Assembly (NCBI GenBank): GCA_018399135.1
Contig: JAGYPB010000002.1
Location: forward strand, 1 to 64,000
DNA: 64,000 bases
From: Deltaproteobacteria bacterium
Lineage (GTDB): Bacteria; Desulfobacterota; Desulfuromonadia; Desulfuromonadales; Geopsychrobacteraceae
Reading direction: 5' to 3'
Numbering within the stretch: the first letter of the stretch is position 1; each line of letters opens with the position of its first letter. Below are positions 17,250-28,936 of this stretch, one piece after another. A model generated the notes under the pieces. That model was not told where the DNA came from. It made no database searches and saw nothing but the letters and a program-made list of their open reading frames with translations. The position numbers and the translations under genes are program-made.

Positions 17250-18197
17250 ATGTCCCTGTCTGTCGCCCCTCCGTCCTGGCTGGAGCGTCTTGATTGCGCG
17301 CAGATAACCTTTGTGCTGTCTCTGGTGGAAGAAGTTGATTTGCCGCCACTGGCCCTGTTTCAACTGCGGCGTGAATTTTCCTCGGTCATAACAGAGTTAG
17401 AAAGGCAGTACGGAGCCGATGTCGCCAGCCTGGTTGGCAGCCTGCTGTTTCCACAACCGGCGATTGATCCGGTCGTGCAGCGTCAGGTGCAAAAGCCGTC
17501 CGCAGCAGTGATATTTTCTCCGGACGCTGTTACGACAGGGCGCTTTGCCTCGGGCCATCAATTCAAGCTTCCCGCACTTTTTATCGGAGATGGTGTCGTT
17601 GCAATCGAGGCCTTTAGCGTATTGCTGCAGTTGCTTGGTCAACGTGGAATATATAAAGGGCAGGGGAGATTTGATGTGTCTGCCGGTGAGATTGTCGTGA
17701 ATGATGGTCACTCGAATTCTCGAAACGATCTGGGAGGCAGTGTGACTCCCACTATTGTGCCTCTGTCCTGGTTGTTGGTGCAACAAGGCTCGTCCTTATC
17801 TCATGTAGAATTGGAAGTAGTTACTCCATTGCGTTTGATAAAAAAAGGGAAGCCTTTATTTAGATTTAATTTTAATGATTTTTTTTCAGCATTGCGACGA
17901 CGAGTTAATCATCTGGCCATCGCCCACGGTGAGACCGTTAATGATGACGATGATGACGAGCAGAGTGCGTTGGCTGCAACGATTGTGTGCGGCGTTGAGC
18001 ATCTGCATTGGTCGGATTGGCGACACCTTGAACAGGGTCGTAAAGGGCAGGGAATTGGTGGTCTAACGGGGACTTTAACTCTGAGGGGTGACGCTCTGGC
18101 TGACCTGTTGTGGCTGCTTGAATTGGGGGTTTTGCTGCATGTCGGCAAAGGGGCATCCTATGGTTTTGGTCGCTTTCACTTGTTGCAATGCTCGTAG
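17250..18197 (+). CDS. Cas6-like RAMP protein (CRISPR pre-crRNA endoribonuclease family, PF10040-like), orphan
   Basis: VELEVVTPLRLIKKGKPLFRFNFNDFFSALRRRVNHLAIAHGE...LHWSDWRHLEQGRKGQGIGGLTGTLTLRGDALADLLWLLELGVLLHVGKGASYGFGRFHLL: C-terminal RAMP fold with G-rich loop. Confidence 0.85.
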   Translation: MSLSVAPPSWLERLDCAQITFVLSLVEEVDLPPLALFQLRREFSSVITELERQYGADVASLVGSLLFPQPAIDPVVQRQVQKPSAAVIFSPDAVTTGRFASGHQFKLPALFIGDGVVAIEAFSVLLQLLGQRGIYKGQGRFDVSAGEIVVNDGHSNSRNDLGGSVTPTIVPLSWLLVQQGSSLSHVELEVVTPLRLIKKGKPLFRFNFNDFFSALRRRVNHLAIAHGETVNDDDDDEQSALAATIVCGVEHLHWSDWRHLEQGRKGQGIGGLTGTLTLRGDALADLLWLLELGVLLHVGKGASYGFGRFHLLQCS

Positions 18198-18262
18198 ACC
18201 AGCAGGTTTTTTTTTCGTACAATGGCATGGAGTTGTGTTTTTACTGCTGACGGAGGTGAGAT

Positions 18263-18658
18263 ATGTTCTGGTTTGTGCTGTTGCTGATTTTGTTGGGTTT
18301 GGGGTTTTATTTTTATCAACGAATGGTTGCTCTGGAGCAGGAAATTCGCGCCGATCAGGCACGAGAGAAAGAACAACAGCAAACAGACCAACGTAGCGAA
18401 GAGCCCGCGCCCTTTAAGGAAGCGTCAGCTCCACGAACGCCGGAATCTGCTGCCCCGGTTGAACCAGCTGCAGGGGTTGTGGAAAACCCCATTTTACGGC
18501 TTATCTGTTCGCAACCTGGTGTCGTTCAGTCCGCTGTCTATGCCGAGCTGCCCCAGCTGAACAAAAAACAGGCGCAACAGATGATCAGGGAGCTGGTTGA
18601 TGCGGGAAAGATCAAGCGCGAACGTCTGGGCCGTTCTTTCAAATTGTATCTGGTTTAA
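18263..18658 (+). CDS. Membrane-anchored protein with C-terminal winged-helix-like domain
   Basis: N-terminal TM FWFVLLLILLGLGFYFYQ, Pro/Ala/Glu linker, then NPILRLICSQPGVVQSAVYAELPQLNKKQAQQMIRELVDAGKIKRERLGRSFKLYLV. Confidence 0.65.
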   Translation: MFWFVLLLILLGLGFYFYQRMVALEQEIRADQAREKEQQQTDQRSEEPAPFKEASAPRTPESAAPVEPAAGVVENPILRLICSQPGVVQSAVYAELPQLNKKQAQQMIRELVDAGKIKRERLGRSFKLYLV

Positions 18659-18712
18659 ATGATCCATGGGGGAACGGCAAATATCCTGTTCCCCCATGGA
18701 AACTAAAAGCCC

Positions 18713-20023
<1,311 letters not shown>

Positions 20024-20144
20024 TCAGCTGTAAAAAGATATTGTCCGATTGGTCAGTATTGACGAGCCGGACAGATATAAAAAGTCGAACCTGCTTATTT
20101 ATAGCACAGGATCTGTTGCAGTCGAGGGCTTTTTATCAGGAAAG

Positions 20145-21215
20145 ATGATGGAAAAGAATATCACTTCAGTGTTTGAGTTAAGTGTTATTGTCCCGGTGCT
20201 CAACGAGGTGGCAGAACTGTCTGCTTTCCTCGCTGATCTGCGCCGTCAACAGCAAGTTGCCTACGAGATCGTCTTTGTCGACGGCGGCTCGACCGACGGG
20301 ACATTGAACCTGCTGCAGCAAGAGCAGGTCAGAGTCATCAGTAGTGCGCGCGGTCGCGGTCAGCAATTAAATGTCGGCGCTGCAGAATCCCATGGTGACT
20401 GGATGCTGTTTCTGCATGTCGACAGTCGCTTTGACGATCCTCTGGCGTGGCGCAACGGGATCGATTTTTTGTCACGTAGCAGAGACAGTCGAATCGCTGG
20501 TCACTTTGCTTTGAGTTTTCAGACTGGTGACCATAAAAAGAGTAAAGGCTATGATTTTTACGAGCGCAAGGCCCGATCGTCGCGAAGGGAAACCATCCAT
20601 GGCGATCAGGGGTTTCTCCTCCATCGCAGTCTTTGGCGCCAGGTTGGTGATTTTTGCACCGATCTGCCGGTGATGGAAGACACGGATTTTGCTGAACGTT
20701 TGCGCACCGTCGGGCAGTGGCAATTACTGCCGGCAGTGATTAAGACCTCCACCCGTCGTTTTGACGCGGAAGGGTTATGGCAACGCCAACTGCTTGGCGC
20801 CCTGATGATGTGTTTTCGCAGCATTGGCTGGCGCGAATTTTTTGCTCGCGCACCAGCTGTTTACCGATTGCAGACAGATACGGAACGCTTGCAGCTTGCC
20901 CCGTTTTTTGATCTGGTTGCAGAACTGCTTGCGGCCAAGCCGATAGCGCAGCGTTGGCAGCTATGGTACGCTAGCGGTAGCTATGTTCTTCGCCATGGCT
21001 GGCAACTTTTTTTTGCTGCCGATGCTTTCAGGGCTCATCAGCAGGGGCGATCAACAGCGGATACCCCCGACGTCTGGCAGTTCTGGTGTGTGCCGATCTA
21101 TCAATGGCTTACCGATAATCTCCTCGTTCGCTCGCTGGCGACAACCTTGTTGCGTTTGTGGTTTGTTGCCATGCGCCTCTGGTTGCGCCACAAAGAAGCC
21201 CCTAAGCGCTGCTGA
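20145..21215 (+). CDS. Family 2 glycosyltransferase (TIGR04283-like)
   Basis: SVIVPVLNEVAELSAFLADLRRQQQVAYEIVFVDGGSTDGTLNLL...GRGQQLNVGAAESHGDWMLFLHVDSRF...HGDQGFLLHRSLW. Confidence 0.85.
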   Translation: MMEKNITSVFELSVIVPVLNEVAELSAFLADLRRQQQVAYEIVFVDGGSTDGTLNLLQQEQVRVISSARGRGQQLNVGAAESHGDWMLFLHVDSRFDDPLAWRNGIDFLSRSRDSRIAGHFALSFQTGDHKKSKGYDFYERKARSSRRETIHGDQGFLLHRSLWRQVGDFCTDLPVMEDTDFAERLRTVGQWQLLPAVIKTSTRRFDAEGLWQRQLLGALMMCFRSIGWREFFARAPAVYRLQTDTERLQLAPFFDLVAELLAAKPIAQRWQLWYASGSYVLRHGWQLFFAADAFRAHQQGRSTADTPDVWQFWCVPIYQWLTDNLLVRSLATTLLRLWFVAMRLWLRHKEAPKRC

Positions 21216-21378
21216 TGTGGTTCTGCAGCCGCAGGTGTTGCCGACATCTTGTCCCTGATACGGCGAATGTGCTACACAGTCAGAAGAATCTTCAGTCAAT
21301 AGCCTGCTGCAGCCGCTACACTCCGTATGGAATGGGTGAGCCGGGCTGCCAGGAACCCAACAAAAGGAGAAAACAACA

Positions 21379-22818
21379 GTGTCAGCTTTTAGTGATTTTA
21401 AAGTGAAAGACCTCAGTCTGGCGGAATGGGGGCGCAAGGAAATTCTCCTGGCCCAGGAAGAAATGCCGGGACTGATGGCATTGCGTGACGAATACCAGGG
21501 GCAGTTTCCGCTTAAGGGTGCGCGGATCACCGGTTCTTTGCACATGACGATTCAAACTGCTGTGCTGATTGAAACTCTGATCGATCTGGGCGCCAGGGTA
21601 CGCTGGTGCTCGTGTAACATTTTTTCCACTCAGGATCATGCTGCTGCTGCGGTTGCTGTTGGCCGTGAGGGAACGGTTGAAGAACCTGCGGGAGTTCCAG
21701 TGTTTGCCTGGAAAGGGGAAACCCTGGTGGAATACTGGTGGTGTACCGAGCAGGCGTTAAGCTGGCCGGATGAGGAAGTTCCCAACATGATTCTTGATGA
21801 TGGCGGCGACGCTACCCTGTATGTTCTCAAAGGAAGTGAATGGGAGCGGGCCGGCTGCCCCGATATCAGCGATGATGACCCGGAAGACTGGCGCGAGCTG
21901 GTGTCCTGCTTGCGCAACTCCATCGCCGCCAATCCTGACCAATGGAGCCGTAGTGCTGCTGCCATCAAAGGGGTTACTGAAGAAACGACTACCGGCGTTC
22001 ATCGTCTTCACCAGATGGCAGAAGAGGGCGTCCTGCAGTTTCCGGCAATGAACGTCAATGATGCGGTGACTAAATCCAAGTTTGACAATGTCTACGGTTG
22101 TCGACACTCCCTGGTGGACGGGATCATGCGGGCGACAGATGTGATGTTGTCGGGCAAGGTGGCGGTGATTTGCGGTTACGGCGATGTCGGCAAGGGGTGC
22201 TGCCAGTCACTGCGTGGTCAAGGGGCCAGGGTGATTGTTACCGAAGTCGATCCGATCTGCGCCTTGCAGGCGCTCATGGAAGGGTACGAGGTCAAGCGGG
22301 TAGAGGATGTCCTCGATTTTGCCGATCTTTATATCACCACCACCGGCAATAAGGATGTTATTACCCTGGAGCATATGCGCCAGATGAAGAACAATGCGAT
22401 TGTTGGCAATATCGGTCATTTTGACAATGAGATCGAGATGAATGCTATGGAAAAAGATCCGACGGTGACACGGGAGAAAATCAAACCCCAGGTCGATCGT
22501 TGGGTGTTTGAGGATGGCCATGGTGTCATTGTACTGGCTGAGGGGCGGTTGCTGAACCTGGGTTGCGCTACCGGTCACCCAAGCTTTGTCATGTCCTGCT
22601 CATTCACCAATCAGGTGATGGCGCAGATCGAGTTATTTACCAATACCGATGCTTATGCCAACAAGGTGTATGTGCTTCCCAAGCTGCTGGATGAGAAAGT
22701 GGCACGGTTGCACCTTGACAAGCTCGGAGCCAAGTTGACCGTGCTTTCCGATGAGCAGTCGCGCTATCTGGGGATTCCGACAGTCGGGCCGTATAAGCCT
22801 GATACGTATCGTTACTAA
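21379..22818 (+). CDS. ahcY: Adenosylhomocysteinase
   Basis: GTG start; [33 protein letters not shown]...[15 protein letters not shown]...[28 protein letters not shown]...[11 protein letters not shown] terminus. Confidence 0.98.
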   Translation: MSAFSDFKVKDLSLAEWGRKEILLAQEEMPGLMALRDEYQGQFPLKGARITGSLHMTIQTAVLIETLIDLGARVRWCSCNIFSTQDHAAAAVAVGREGTVEEPAGVPVFAWKGETLVEYWWCTEQALSWPDEEVPNMILDDGGDATLYVLKGSEWERAGCPDISDDDPEDWRELVSCLRNSIAANPDQWSRSAAAIKGVTEETTTGVHRLHQMAEEGVLQFPAMNVNDAVTKSKFDNVYGCRHSLVDGIMRATDVMLSGKVAVICGYGDVGKGCCQSLRGQGARVIVTEVDPICALQALMEGYEVKRVEDVLDFADLYITTTGNKDVITLEHMRQMKNNAIVGNIGHFDNEIEMNAMEKDPTVTREKIKPQVDRWVFEDGHGVIVLAEGRLLNLGCATGHPSFVMSCSFTNQVMAQIELFTNTDAYANKVYVLPKLLDEKVARLHLDKLGAKLTVLSDEQSRYLGIPTVGPYKPDTYRY

Positions 22819-22846
22819 GTTTCTGCCCGGAAACTCTAAGCAGAAG

Positions 22847-22881
22847 AACGGCAGTCCTAATGTCAGGGACTGCCGTTTTTT
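22847..22881. terminator. Terminator between convergent ahcY and lptG
   Basis: AACGGCAGTCC-taatgtca-GGGACTGCCGTTTTTT. Confidence 0.85.
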
Positions 22882-23962
22882 ATTGTTTGACGCCGAGAAA
22901 GAGCCAGACAGCCAGCAGGGTGAAGATCAGATTGGCCGTCCAGGCGGCGACCAGTGGTGGCAGGGCGCCGGCATAGCCGAAGGAAATGACGGCTGATTGA
23001 ATGATGAAGTAAGTGGCACCAATGGCAAGGCTCAAACCAACCCCCAGGGCCAGATGACTCTGTCGACCCCGTTGTAGAGCAAAAGGAATTCCCAACAACC
23101 CCATGACGAGACCGGTAAAGGGGGCTGCCAGTCGTGCTTGCAGGTCAACGCGCTGGCGTGTGGCATCGTAGCCTTCCTGCTCCAGGCGCGTTGCCAGTTG
23201 GGCTATCTGTCGAGCACCAAGCTCGGCGTTTACATCTTCCTCACGGGCAAAATCATCAATCAGACGATCAATATCCAGGGGGTGATTCTCCAGCCGCCTG
23301 GTCTGCAGCAGTGTGCCGGATTGAGGATCAAAGGAGCGTTCGAGCAGGATTGGTGCCAGCCATTGCTGATCGCGAAGTTCTGCTTCGTCGGCATCGACCC
23401 TCCGTATGATGGTCGATCCCTGATCGATCTCAAAGATGGTTACTCCCCTTAATTTTTGTTCGCGGGTTTGCACCCGATCGATATTGATGATCTTATTGGC
23501 GCTGCGATACCAGATTTTACTGTGCGTCAGGCGGGCCTGCTCACGGCCACGCAATTTGATTTCAACCAGTTCATTTAACGTGCGCACGTTCCACGGGACA
23601 ACATATTCATGCACCAGCAGTTGCAGGCTGCACAACAGGAAAATGATGCCGAGCAATGGGCGGGTGATGCGTGAAAGACTGATACCACAGGCACGTAATG
23701 CCGTCATTTCATTCGTGCGTCCGAGACCACCCAAAGTGAGAACCATGCTGGTAAGAATCGCCAGCGGAAGGATTTGTACAAAGATAAAAGGGATGCTATG
23801 CCCCAGATAGGTCAGGTATTCATTCAGTCCGGCACCGTAATCGATGAATCGATCTACCTTTTCAAAAAAATCCACCAGCAGGTAAATACCGACAAAGGCA
23901 CTGCAGCACAGAATCAGTATCCTGAAAAAATAGGCCAGAACAAAGCGGCTGACAATGCTCAT
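22880..23962 (-). CDS. lptG: LPS export permease LptG
   Basis: YLLVDFFEKVDRFIDYGAGLNEYLTYLGHSIPFIFVQILPLAILTSMVLTLGGLGRTNEMTALRACGISL; YjgP/YjgQ family. Confidence 0.9.
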   Translation of the reverse strand: MSIVSRFVLAYFFRILILCCSAFVGIYLLVDFFEKVDRFIDYGAGLNEYLTYLGHSIPFIFVQILPLAILTSMVLTLGGLGRTNEMTALRACGISLSRITRPLLGIIFLLCSLQLLVHEYVVPWNVRTLNELVEIKLRGREQARLTHSKIWYRSANKIINIDRVQTREQKLRGVTIFEIDQGSTIIRRVDADEAELRDQQWLAPILLERSFDPQSGTLLQTRRLENHPLDIDRLIDDFAREEDVNAELGARQIAQLATRLEQEGYDATRQRVDLQARLAAPFTGLVMGLLGIPFALQRGRQSHLALGVGLSLAIGATYFIIQSAVISFGYAGALPPLVAAWTANLIFTLLAVWLFLGVKQ

Positions 23963-25194
23963 TGCGGGCCCCCGGGGTAGCGCTTAGCCAGCAGGCGCCG
24001 CAGACCGTTCCATAAGTGCAGGTGAATCAATACCGGGCGCTCACGGGCGGTGCGGTAGAGGAAGAATGAGCCGCCGCCCAGAAACACCAGATTCGGTAAC
24101 CAGAGGATAAGGGCCGCCGGAAGTATTCCCTTATCAGCGAGGGTGCCGGCAAAGCTCAAGAGCACGTAATAGACCAGAAACACCACCAACGCCAGGGCAA
24201 AACCCGCCCCTTTGCCGGAGCGTTGCGATTGCAGACCGAGGGGGATGCCAATCAGAATCAGAATCAGGGGGGCACAGGCAACAACAATTCGTTCATGGAA
24301 TTCTGCTTCCAGGCGATAGCGCTGTTTGCCAGGCGTTGCCTGTTCGATCTCCTGGTTAAGTTCTACCCACGACATTTCTCCACGTGAACGACTGCGTTGC
24401 CCTTGACTGATCTGTTCGGAAAAATCAAGATTGATGTCATAGTTATTAAAACTGATGGTCTGGTAGGTGTCCTCCTCTGTGTTGCCCGGTTGCCGGTGGA
24501 TTTCCCCGCTTTGCAGTCGCAAGGTCAATATCAGGCTGTCGGGACTACTGATAAAAAAACCTTCGTTCGCAATAATCGTCGTCGGTGCTGTGTTGTTGCG
24601 TTCATCGGAGATAAAGACGTCACGCATGATCCCCCGGCGTTCATCAACCCCCTGGGCGTAGAGCACGATATCCGGCATGTCGTCGTTGAAGATGCCGGGC
24701 TTGACACTGATGTTGAGACTGGTTGAGGCAATTTCAAAAATTTTGGCGCGTAATGCGCGCTTACTGGCCGGTTCAACCAGGAGAGTTATGGTTGCGGTCA
24801 ACAGGGTAAATACCAGAGCGAGGAAAGCAACCGGCTTGACCATGGAATAGAGACTGATGCCGGAAGCCTTCATGGCGATATATTCGCTGTCTGCTGAAAT
24901 ACGCCCAAAAGCGAGCAGAATTCCGAGAAGAAATGACAGCGGAACCGTAACGCTTAAAAAAGTGGGCAGTAAAAAAGCGAACAGAGCAATGATGTCCAGG
25001 GCAGGAACCCCTTTGCTGATGATCATCTCGGTCAGGCGAGGTATCCGCCCGAGGAGCACGACAAAGGAGAAAATCAGCAGGCTCATGATTGTGGGGACGC
25101 TGATTTCACGCAGGATATATCGATGGATTCGTTGCTGTGACATGGACGGCGATGTTATTACAGTGTCGGGTCTGTGTAAATACACCAAAAGCAT
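23959..25194 (-). CDS. lptF: LPS export permease LptF
   Basis: RIHRYILREISVPTIMSLLIFSFVVLLGRIPRLTEMIISKGVPALDIIALFAFLLPTFLSVTVPLSFLLGILLAFGRISADSEYIAMKASGISL; 4-nt overlap with lptG. Confidence 0.9.
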   Translation of the reverse strand: MLLVYLHRPDTVITSPSMSQQRIHRYILREISVPTIMSLLIFSFVVLLGRIPRLTEMIISKGVPALDIIALFAFLLPTFLSVTVPLSFLLGILLAFGRISADSEYIAMKASGISLYSMVKPVAFLALVFTLLTATITLLVEPASKRALRAKIFEIASTSLNISVKPGIFNDDMPDIVLYAQGVDERRGIMRDVFISDERNNTAPTTIIANEGFFISSPDSLILTLRLQSGEIHRQPGNTEEDTYQTISFNNYDINLDFSEQISQGQRSRSRGEMSWVELNQEIEQATPGKQRYRLEAEFHERIVVACAPLILILIGIPLGLQSQRSGKGAGFALALVVFLVYYVLLSFAGTLADKGILPAALILWLPNLVFLGGGSFFLYRTARERPVLIHLHLWNGLRRLLAKRYPGGPQ

Positions 25195-25420
25195 TCGTTG
25201 CCGCTCATCGCTGTTCTAACCCGTCTCACTTGGCAACAATGTGACCTTTAAGACTGTTCTGTTTTTTCTTGCCTGGGTCAGGGCTGAAATGCTATATGTT
25301 TGCACTTGTCCAAATACGCACGTCTCGTGATTCAGTCAGGGTGGTTCCCTCGAACTTGGGGTCCTGCTGAAGCAGATCGGGGCGGAGGATGAAAAAACCA
25401 GACTTGAAGGAGAAAAGACA

Positions 25421-26254
25421 ATGGCACAAATTTCCATGAAACAAATGCTCGAAGCCGGTGTCCACTTTGGCCACCAGACCAAACGCTGGAACCCGAAAAT
25501 GAAGCCCTATATCTTTGGCGCTCGTAACGGGATCTACATTATTGACCTGCAAAAGACGGTGCGTTACTTCCGTACGGCTTGTCAGTTTATACAGGATACG
25601 GTTGCTGCAGGCGACAAGGTTCTGTTTGTTGGCACCAAGAAGCAGGCTCAGGATGCTATCAAGGAAGAGTCGCTGCGTGCCGGTCAATACTTTGTGAACA
25701 ACCGTTGGTTGGGCGGGATGTTGACCAACTTCACCACCATCAAGGCGAGTATCGATCGGCTCAAAAAAATCGAAGCCATGGCGGCTGATGGAACCCTCGA
25801 TCAGTACACTAAAAAAGAAGCCCTGCAACTTGATCGTGAGCGTGAAAAGCTCGAGAAAAACCTTGGTGGCATTAAGCATATGAACAAATTGCCCGGCGCT
25901 ATCTTTATCATTGATCCGAAAAAAGAGGCAATCGCGGTACAGGAAGCTAAAAAACTTGGTATTCCCGTTGTTGCTGTTGTCGATACCAACTGTGATCCGG
26001 ACGACATTGATTACATCATCCCCGGCAACGATGACGCTATCCGCGCCATTCGTCTGTTTGCCAACCTGATCGCTGAATCCTGCGTTGAAGGGGGTGAGCG
26101 GCAAAAAATCAAAAAACAGACGGAAGCTGAAGGCAAGGATGAGGTTGTCCCTGCGGAAGAAAAAACCGAAAAGGTTGTCACTGTGGAAGAAAAAACCGAA
26201 AAGATTGTCGCTGCTGTGGATGCGGAAGCAACAGAGCCTGCGGTAACAGAATAA
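25421..26254 (+). CDS. rpsB: 30S ribosomal protein S2 with extended acidic C-terminal tail
   Basis: [41 protein letters not shown]...[16 protein letters not shown]. Confidence 0.98.
   Translation: MAQISMKQMLEAGVHFGHQTKRWNPKMKPYIFGARNGIYIIDLQKTVRYFRTACQFIQDTVAAGDKVLFVGTKKQAQDAIKEESLRAGQYFVNNRWLGGMLTNFTTIKASIDRLKKIEAMAADGTLDQYTKKEALQLDREREKLEKNLGGIKHMNKLPGAIFIIDPKKEAIAVQEAKKLGIPVVAVVDTNCDPDDIDYIIPGNDDAIRAIRLFANLIAESCVEGGERQKIKKQTEAEGKDEVVPAEEKTEKVVTVEEKTEKIVAAVDAEATEPAVTE
26156..26215 (+). repeat. Intragenic 30-nt tandem duplication in rpsB 3' end
   Basis: gaagaaaaaaccgaaaaggttgtcactgtg / gaagaaaaaaccgaaaagattgtcgctgct, encoding [10 protein letters not shown] / [10 protein letters not shown]. 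Confidence 0.85.
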
Positions 26255-26375
26255 GCTGCATCTATAAATTTTTTATCTAAGGCCCAGCGGCCGGGCTGAC
26301 AGGTCCGGCCGTTCTTTTGGTCATCTCATCATGTGCAGGTTAACCAGACCTGCTTTTAAAAATTGGGAGGAAACA

Positions 26376-27284
26376 GTGAGCATTACAGCAGCCATGGTGT
26401 CCGAGTTGCGCAAGGCAACCGGAGCAGGAATGATGGATTGTAAAAAAGCATTGACCGAAACTAATGGCAATATGGAAGAAGCCATCGATTTTCTGCGTAA
26501 GAAGGGACTTTCCGCTGCCGCCAAGAAATCGGGTCGTGTTGCTTCTGAAGGGATCGTCGCTGCCGATTCTAAAGGTTCTATCGGTGCGATTGTTGAAATT
26601 AATGCTGAAACTGACTTTGTCGCCAAAAACGACGCCTTTCAGGAATTCGTCAATTGTGTCCGGGACATTGTCCTTGCCAATCCGCTTGTCGATGTCGATG
26701 CTCTTAACGCCATTGCCTATCCCGGCAGCGGCCGTACCGTAGGCGAAGAATTGACCCATCAGATCGCTACCATTGGTGAGAATATGAGCATTCGCCGCCT
26801 GGATCGCATCGATGCTGGCGAAGGTGTGGTAACATCCTATGTTCACGGTGCCGGCAAGATCGGTGTTCTGGTTGAACTGAAAACAACGGCTAATGATGAG
26901 CGTGTCAATGAGCTCGGAAAGCAGATTGCGATGCATGTTGCGGCAGCCTCTCCTCAATATCTGAACCGTGAGGAGGTGCCGGCTGACATTGTCGAAAAAG
27001 AAAAAGACATCATGCGGGTCAAAGCACTGGAAAGTGGCAAGCCTGAGAATATCGTCGAAAAAATCATCGCCGGTCAGATCAACAAATTTTTCGGTGATGT
27101 TTGTCTGGTCGAGCAGGCATTTGTTATTGACCCTGATCAAACTGTGCAGAAGGTGATTGACGCCTGTGCCAAAGAGCTTGGTGCTCCGGTTGTTCTGAGC
27201 GGCTACGTGCGTTACCAACTGGGTGAGGGGATTGAAAAGAAGACGGATGATTTTGCTGCTGAAGTTGCAGCAATGAGTCAATAA
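26376..27284 (+). CDS. tsf: Elongation factor Ts
   Basis: GTG start after ggagg; [52 protein letters not shown]. Confidence 0.98.
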   Translation: MSITAAMVSELRKATGAGMMDCKKALTETNGNMEEAIDFLRKKGLSAAAKKSGRVASEGIVAADSKGSIGAIVEINAETDFVAKNDAFQEFVNCVRDIVLANPLVDVDALNAIAYPGSGRTVGEELTHQIATIGENMSIRRLDRIDAGEGVVTSYVHGAGKIGVLVELKTTANDERVNELGKQIAMHVAAASPQYLNREEVPADIVEKEKDIMRVKALESGKPENIVEKIIAGQINKFFGDVCLVEQAFVIDPDQTVQKVIDACAKELGAPVVLSGYVRYQLGEGIEKKTDDFAAEVAAMSQ

Positions 27285-27307
27285 AGGAACACCAACGGGA
27301 GCATCTT

Positions 27308-28039
27308 GTGGCAACCATCAAATACAAAAGAATACTGTTAAAGCTTAGTGGCGAGGCACTGGCCGGCGAACAGGGTTATGGTATTGATCCGGCTGTTATT
27401 AACGGCATGGCGGCTGAAATTAAAGAGGTTGTTGATCTCGGCGTTGAGGTTGCTCTGGTGATTGGCGGCGGTAATATTTTCCGTGGCGTAGCAGCTTCGT
27501 CCAAGGGGATGGATCGCGCCAGTGCTGATTATATGGGGATGCTGGCTACGGTGATGAACAGCTTGGCGATGCAGGATGCTCTCGAAAAACAGGGGGTAAA
27601 TACGCGGGTACAGTCGGCAATCGATATGCAGCAGATCGCCGAACCCTACATCCGCCGCCGGGCCGTCAGACACCTGGAAAAGGGGCGTGTGGTCATTTTC
27701 AGCGCCGGTACAGGCAATCCTTATTTCACTACCGATACGGCTGCCAGCCTGCGTGCCATGGAGATTCATGCCGACGTGATTCTTAAGGCTACCAAGGTGG
27801 ACGGTATTTACTCTGCGGATCCCAATAAAGACAAAAATGCCATCAAATTACCGACATTGACCTATCTGGAGGTTTTACAGAAGGGGTTGCAGGTGATGGA
27901 CGCCACTGCGACGTCCCTGTGCATGGACAACAATCTGCCGATGATCATTTTTGACATGACGTGCCGCGATAACATTAAAAAGGTCGTTCTTGGTGAACGG
28001 ATCGGCACCATCGTCCGAGGAGGTGACAGCAATGATTGA
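27308..28039 (+). CDS. pyrH: UMP kinase
   Basis: [28 protein letters not shown]...[41 protein letters not shown]. Confidence 0.98.
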   Translation: MATIKYKRILLKLSGEALAGEQGYGIDPAVINGMAAEIKEVVDLGVEVALVIGGGNIFRGVAASSKGMDRASADYMGMLATVMNSLAMQDALEKQGVNTRVQSAIDMQQIAEPYIRRRAVRHLEKGRVVIFSAGTGNPYFTTDTAASLRAMEIHADVILKATKVDGIYSADPNKDKNAIKLPTLTYLEVLQKGLQVMDATATSLCMDNNLPMIIFDMTCRDNIKKVVLGERIGTIVRGGDSND

Positions 28040-28589
28040 TGAAGTTCTCAGTGACGCGCGCACCGGGATGGACAAAGCAATTAAAGCCTTGAAAAAAGAA
28101 ATGACCAAGGTGCGTACCGGTCGGGCAAGCACGGCGTTGCTTGATGATGTCAAGATCGAGTATTATGGTGTTCCGACACCATTAAGCCAGGTTGCAACCT
28201 TGTCGGCTCCGGAAGCGCGACTGATTACCGTTCAACCCTGGGAGAAGAACCTGTTGCCGGCCATTGAAAAAGCGCTTTTCAAGGCGGATATCGGCTTGAC
28301 TCCTTCTTCTGATGGTCAGTTGATTCGTTTGCCGGTACCAGCGCTGACCGAAGAACGGCGACTGGAAATGGTCAAGCTGATTAAGCGTATGGCAGAAGAC
28401 GCGCGGATATCTGTTCGTAGCGCCCGACGAGATGCTAATGAAAATCTAAAAATGCTCGAAAAGGAAAAAGAAATCACCGAAGACGAACAGAAGCGTGGCG
28501 AAAAAGATGTTCAGCTATTGACGGATGAATATATCAATAATATTGAGGTCGTCTTACAAAGTAAGGAGCGGGAGTTGCTGGAGGTCTGA
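28032..28589 (+). CDS. frr: Ribosome recycling factor
   Basis: [61 protein letters not shown] 28032 overlaps pyrH stop. Confidence 0.98.
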   Translation: MIDEVLSDARTGMDKAIKALKKEMTKVRTGRASTALLDDVKIEYYGVPTPLSQVATLSAPEARLITVQPWEKNLLPAIEKALFKADIGLTPSSDGQLIRLPVPALTEERRLEMVKLIKRMAEDARISVRSARRDANENLKMLEKEKEITEDEQKRGEKDVQLLTDEYINNIEVVLQSKERELLEV

Positions 28590-28624
28590 TGATGGCTGTT
28601 CTCTTACGTCAAAGGAGAGAGATG

Positions 28625-28789
28625 ATGGCATTGAAGATTACGGAAGACTGTATTGGTTGTGGTACCTGTGTCGACCAATGTCCGGTGGGTGCTATTGTTG
28701 AATCCGGGGACATCTTCACGATTACTGAGGAATGTAACGAATGCCGAGATTGTGTCGACTCATGTCCGGTAAATGCGATTGTTGAGTGA
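28625..28789 (+). CDS. Small 2x[4Fe-4S] ferredoxin
   Basis: MALKITEDCIGCGTCVDQCPVGAIVESGDIFTITEECNECRDCVDSCPVNAIVE; two CxxCxxCxxxCP clusters. Confidence 0.93.
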   Translation: MALKITEDCIGCGTCVDQCPVGAIVESGDIFTITEECNECRDCVDSCPVNAIVE

Positions 28790-28813
28790 ACATCTTTTAG
28801 AGAAGGATAATGC

Positions 28814-28843
28814 AAAGGGCGTTTTTTAACGCTCTTTTTTTTT
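28814..28843 (+). terminator. Rho-independent terminator after ferredoxin
   Basis: aaagggcgttttttaacgctcttttttttt. Confidence 0.75.
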
Positions 28844-28936
28844 GGCAGCAGGCAGTTTATTCTGTCACTTCAGTGTAAGTTAAGTTGTGATGTTTATTTG
28901 CCCTGTAATAAAAAAATGGTGGGGAATTTATCATCA

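Noticed and set aside
17159-18300. CRISPR array near the Cas6-like gene
   Set aside because: Looked for regularly spaced 25-40 nt direct repeats around 17.1-18.7 kb and elsewhere; none seen.
21216-21378. SAH riboswitch upstream of ahcY
   Set aside because: I could not match the SAH or SAM riboswitch core motifs in this leader.
25292-27314. Long antisense ORFs opposite rpsB and tsf (270 and 324 aa on the minus strand)
   Set aside because: They mirror highly biased codon usage of the ribosomal genes; no recognisable domains and no RBS. Same reasoning for 10251-11087 minus, 37245-37976 minus and 40524-41120 minus.
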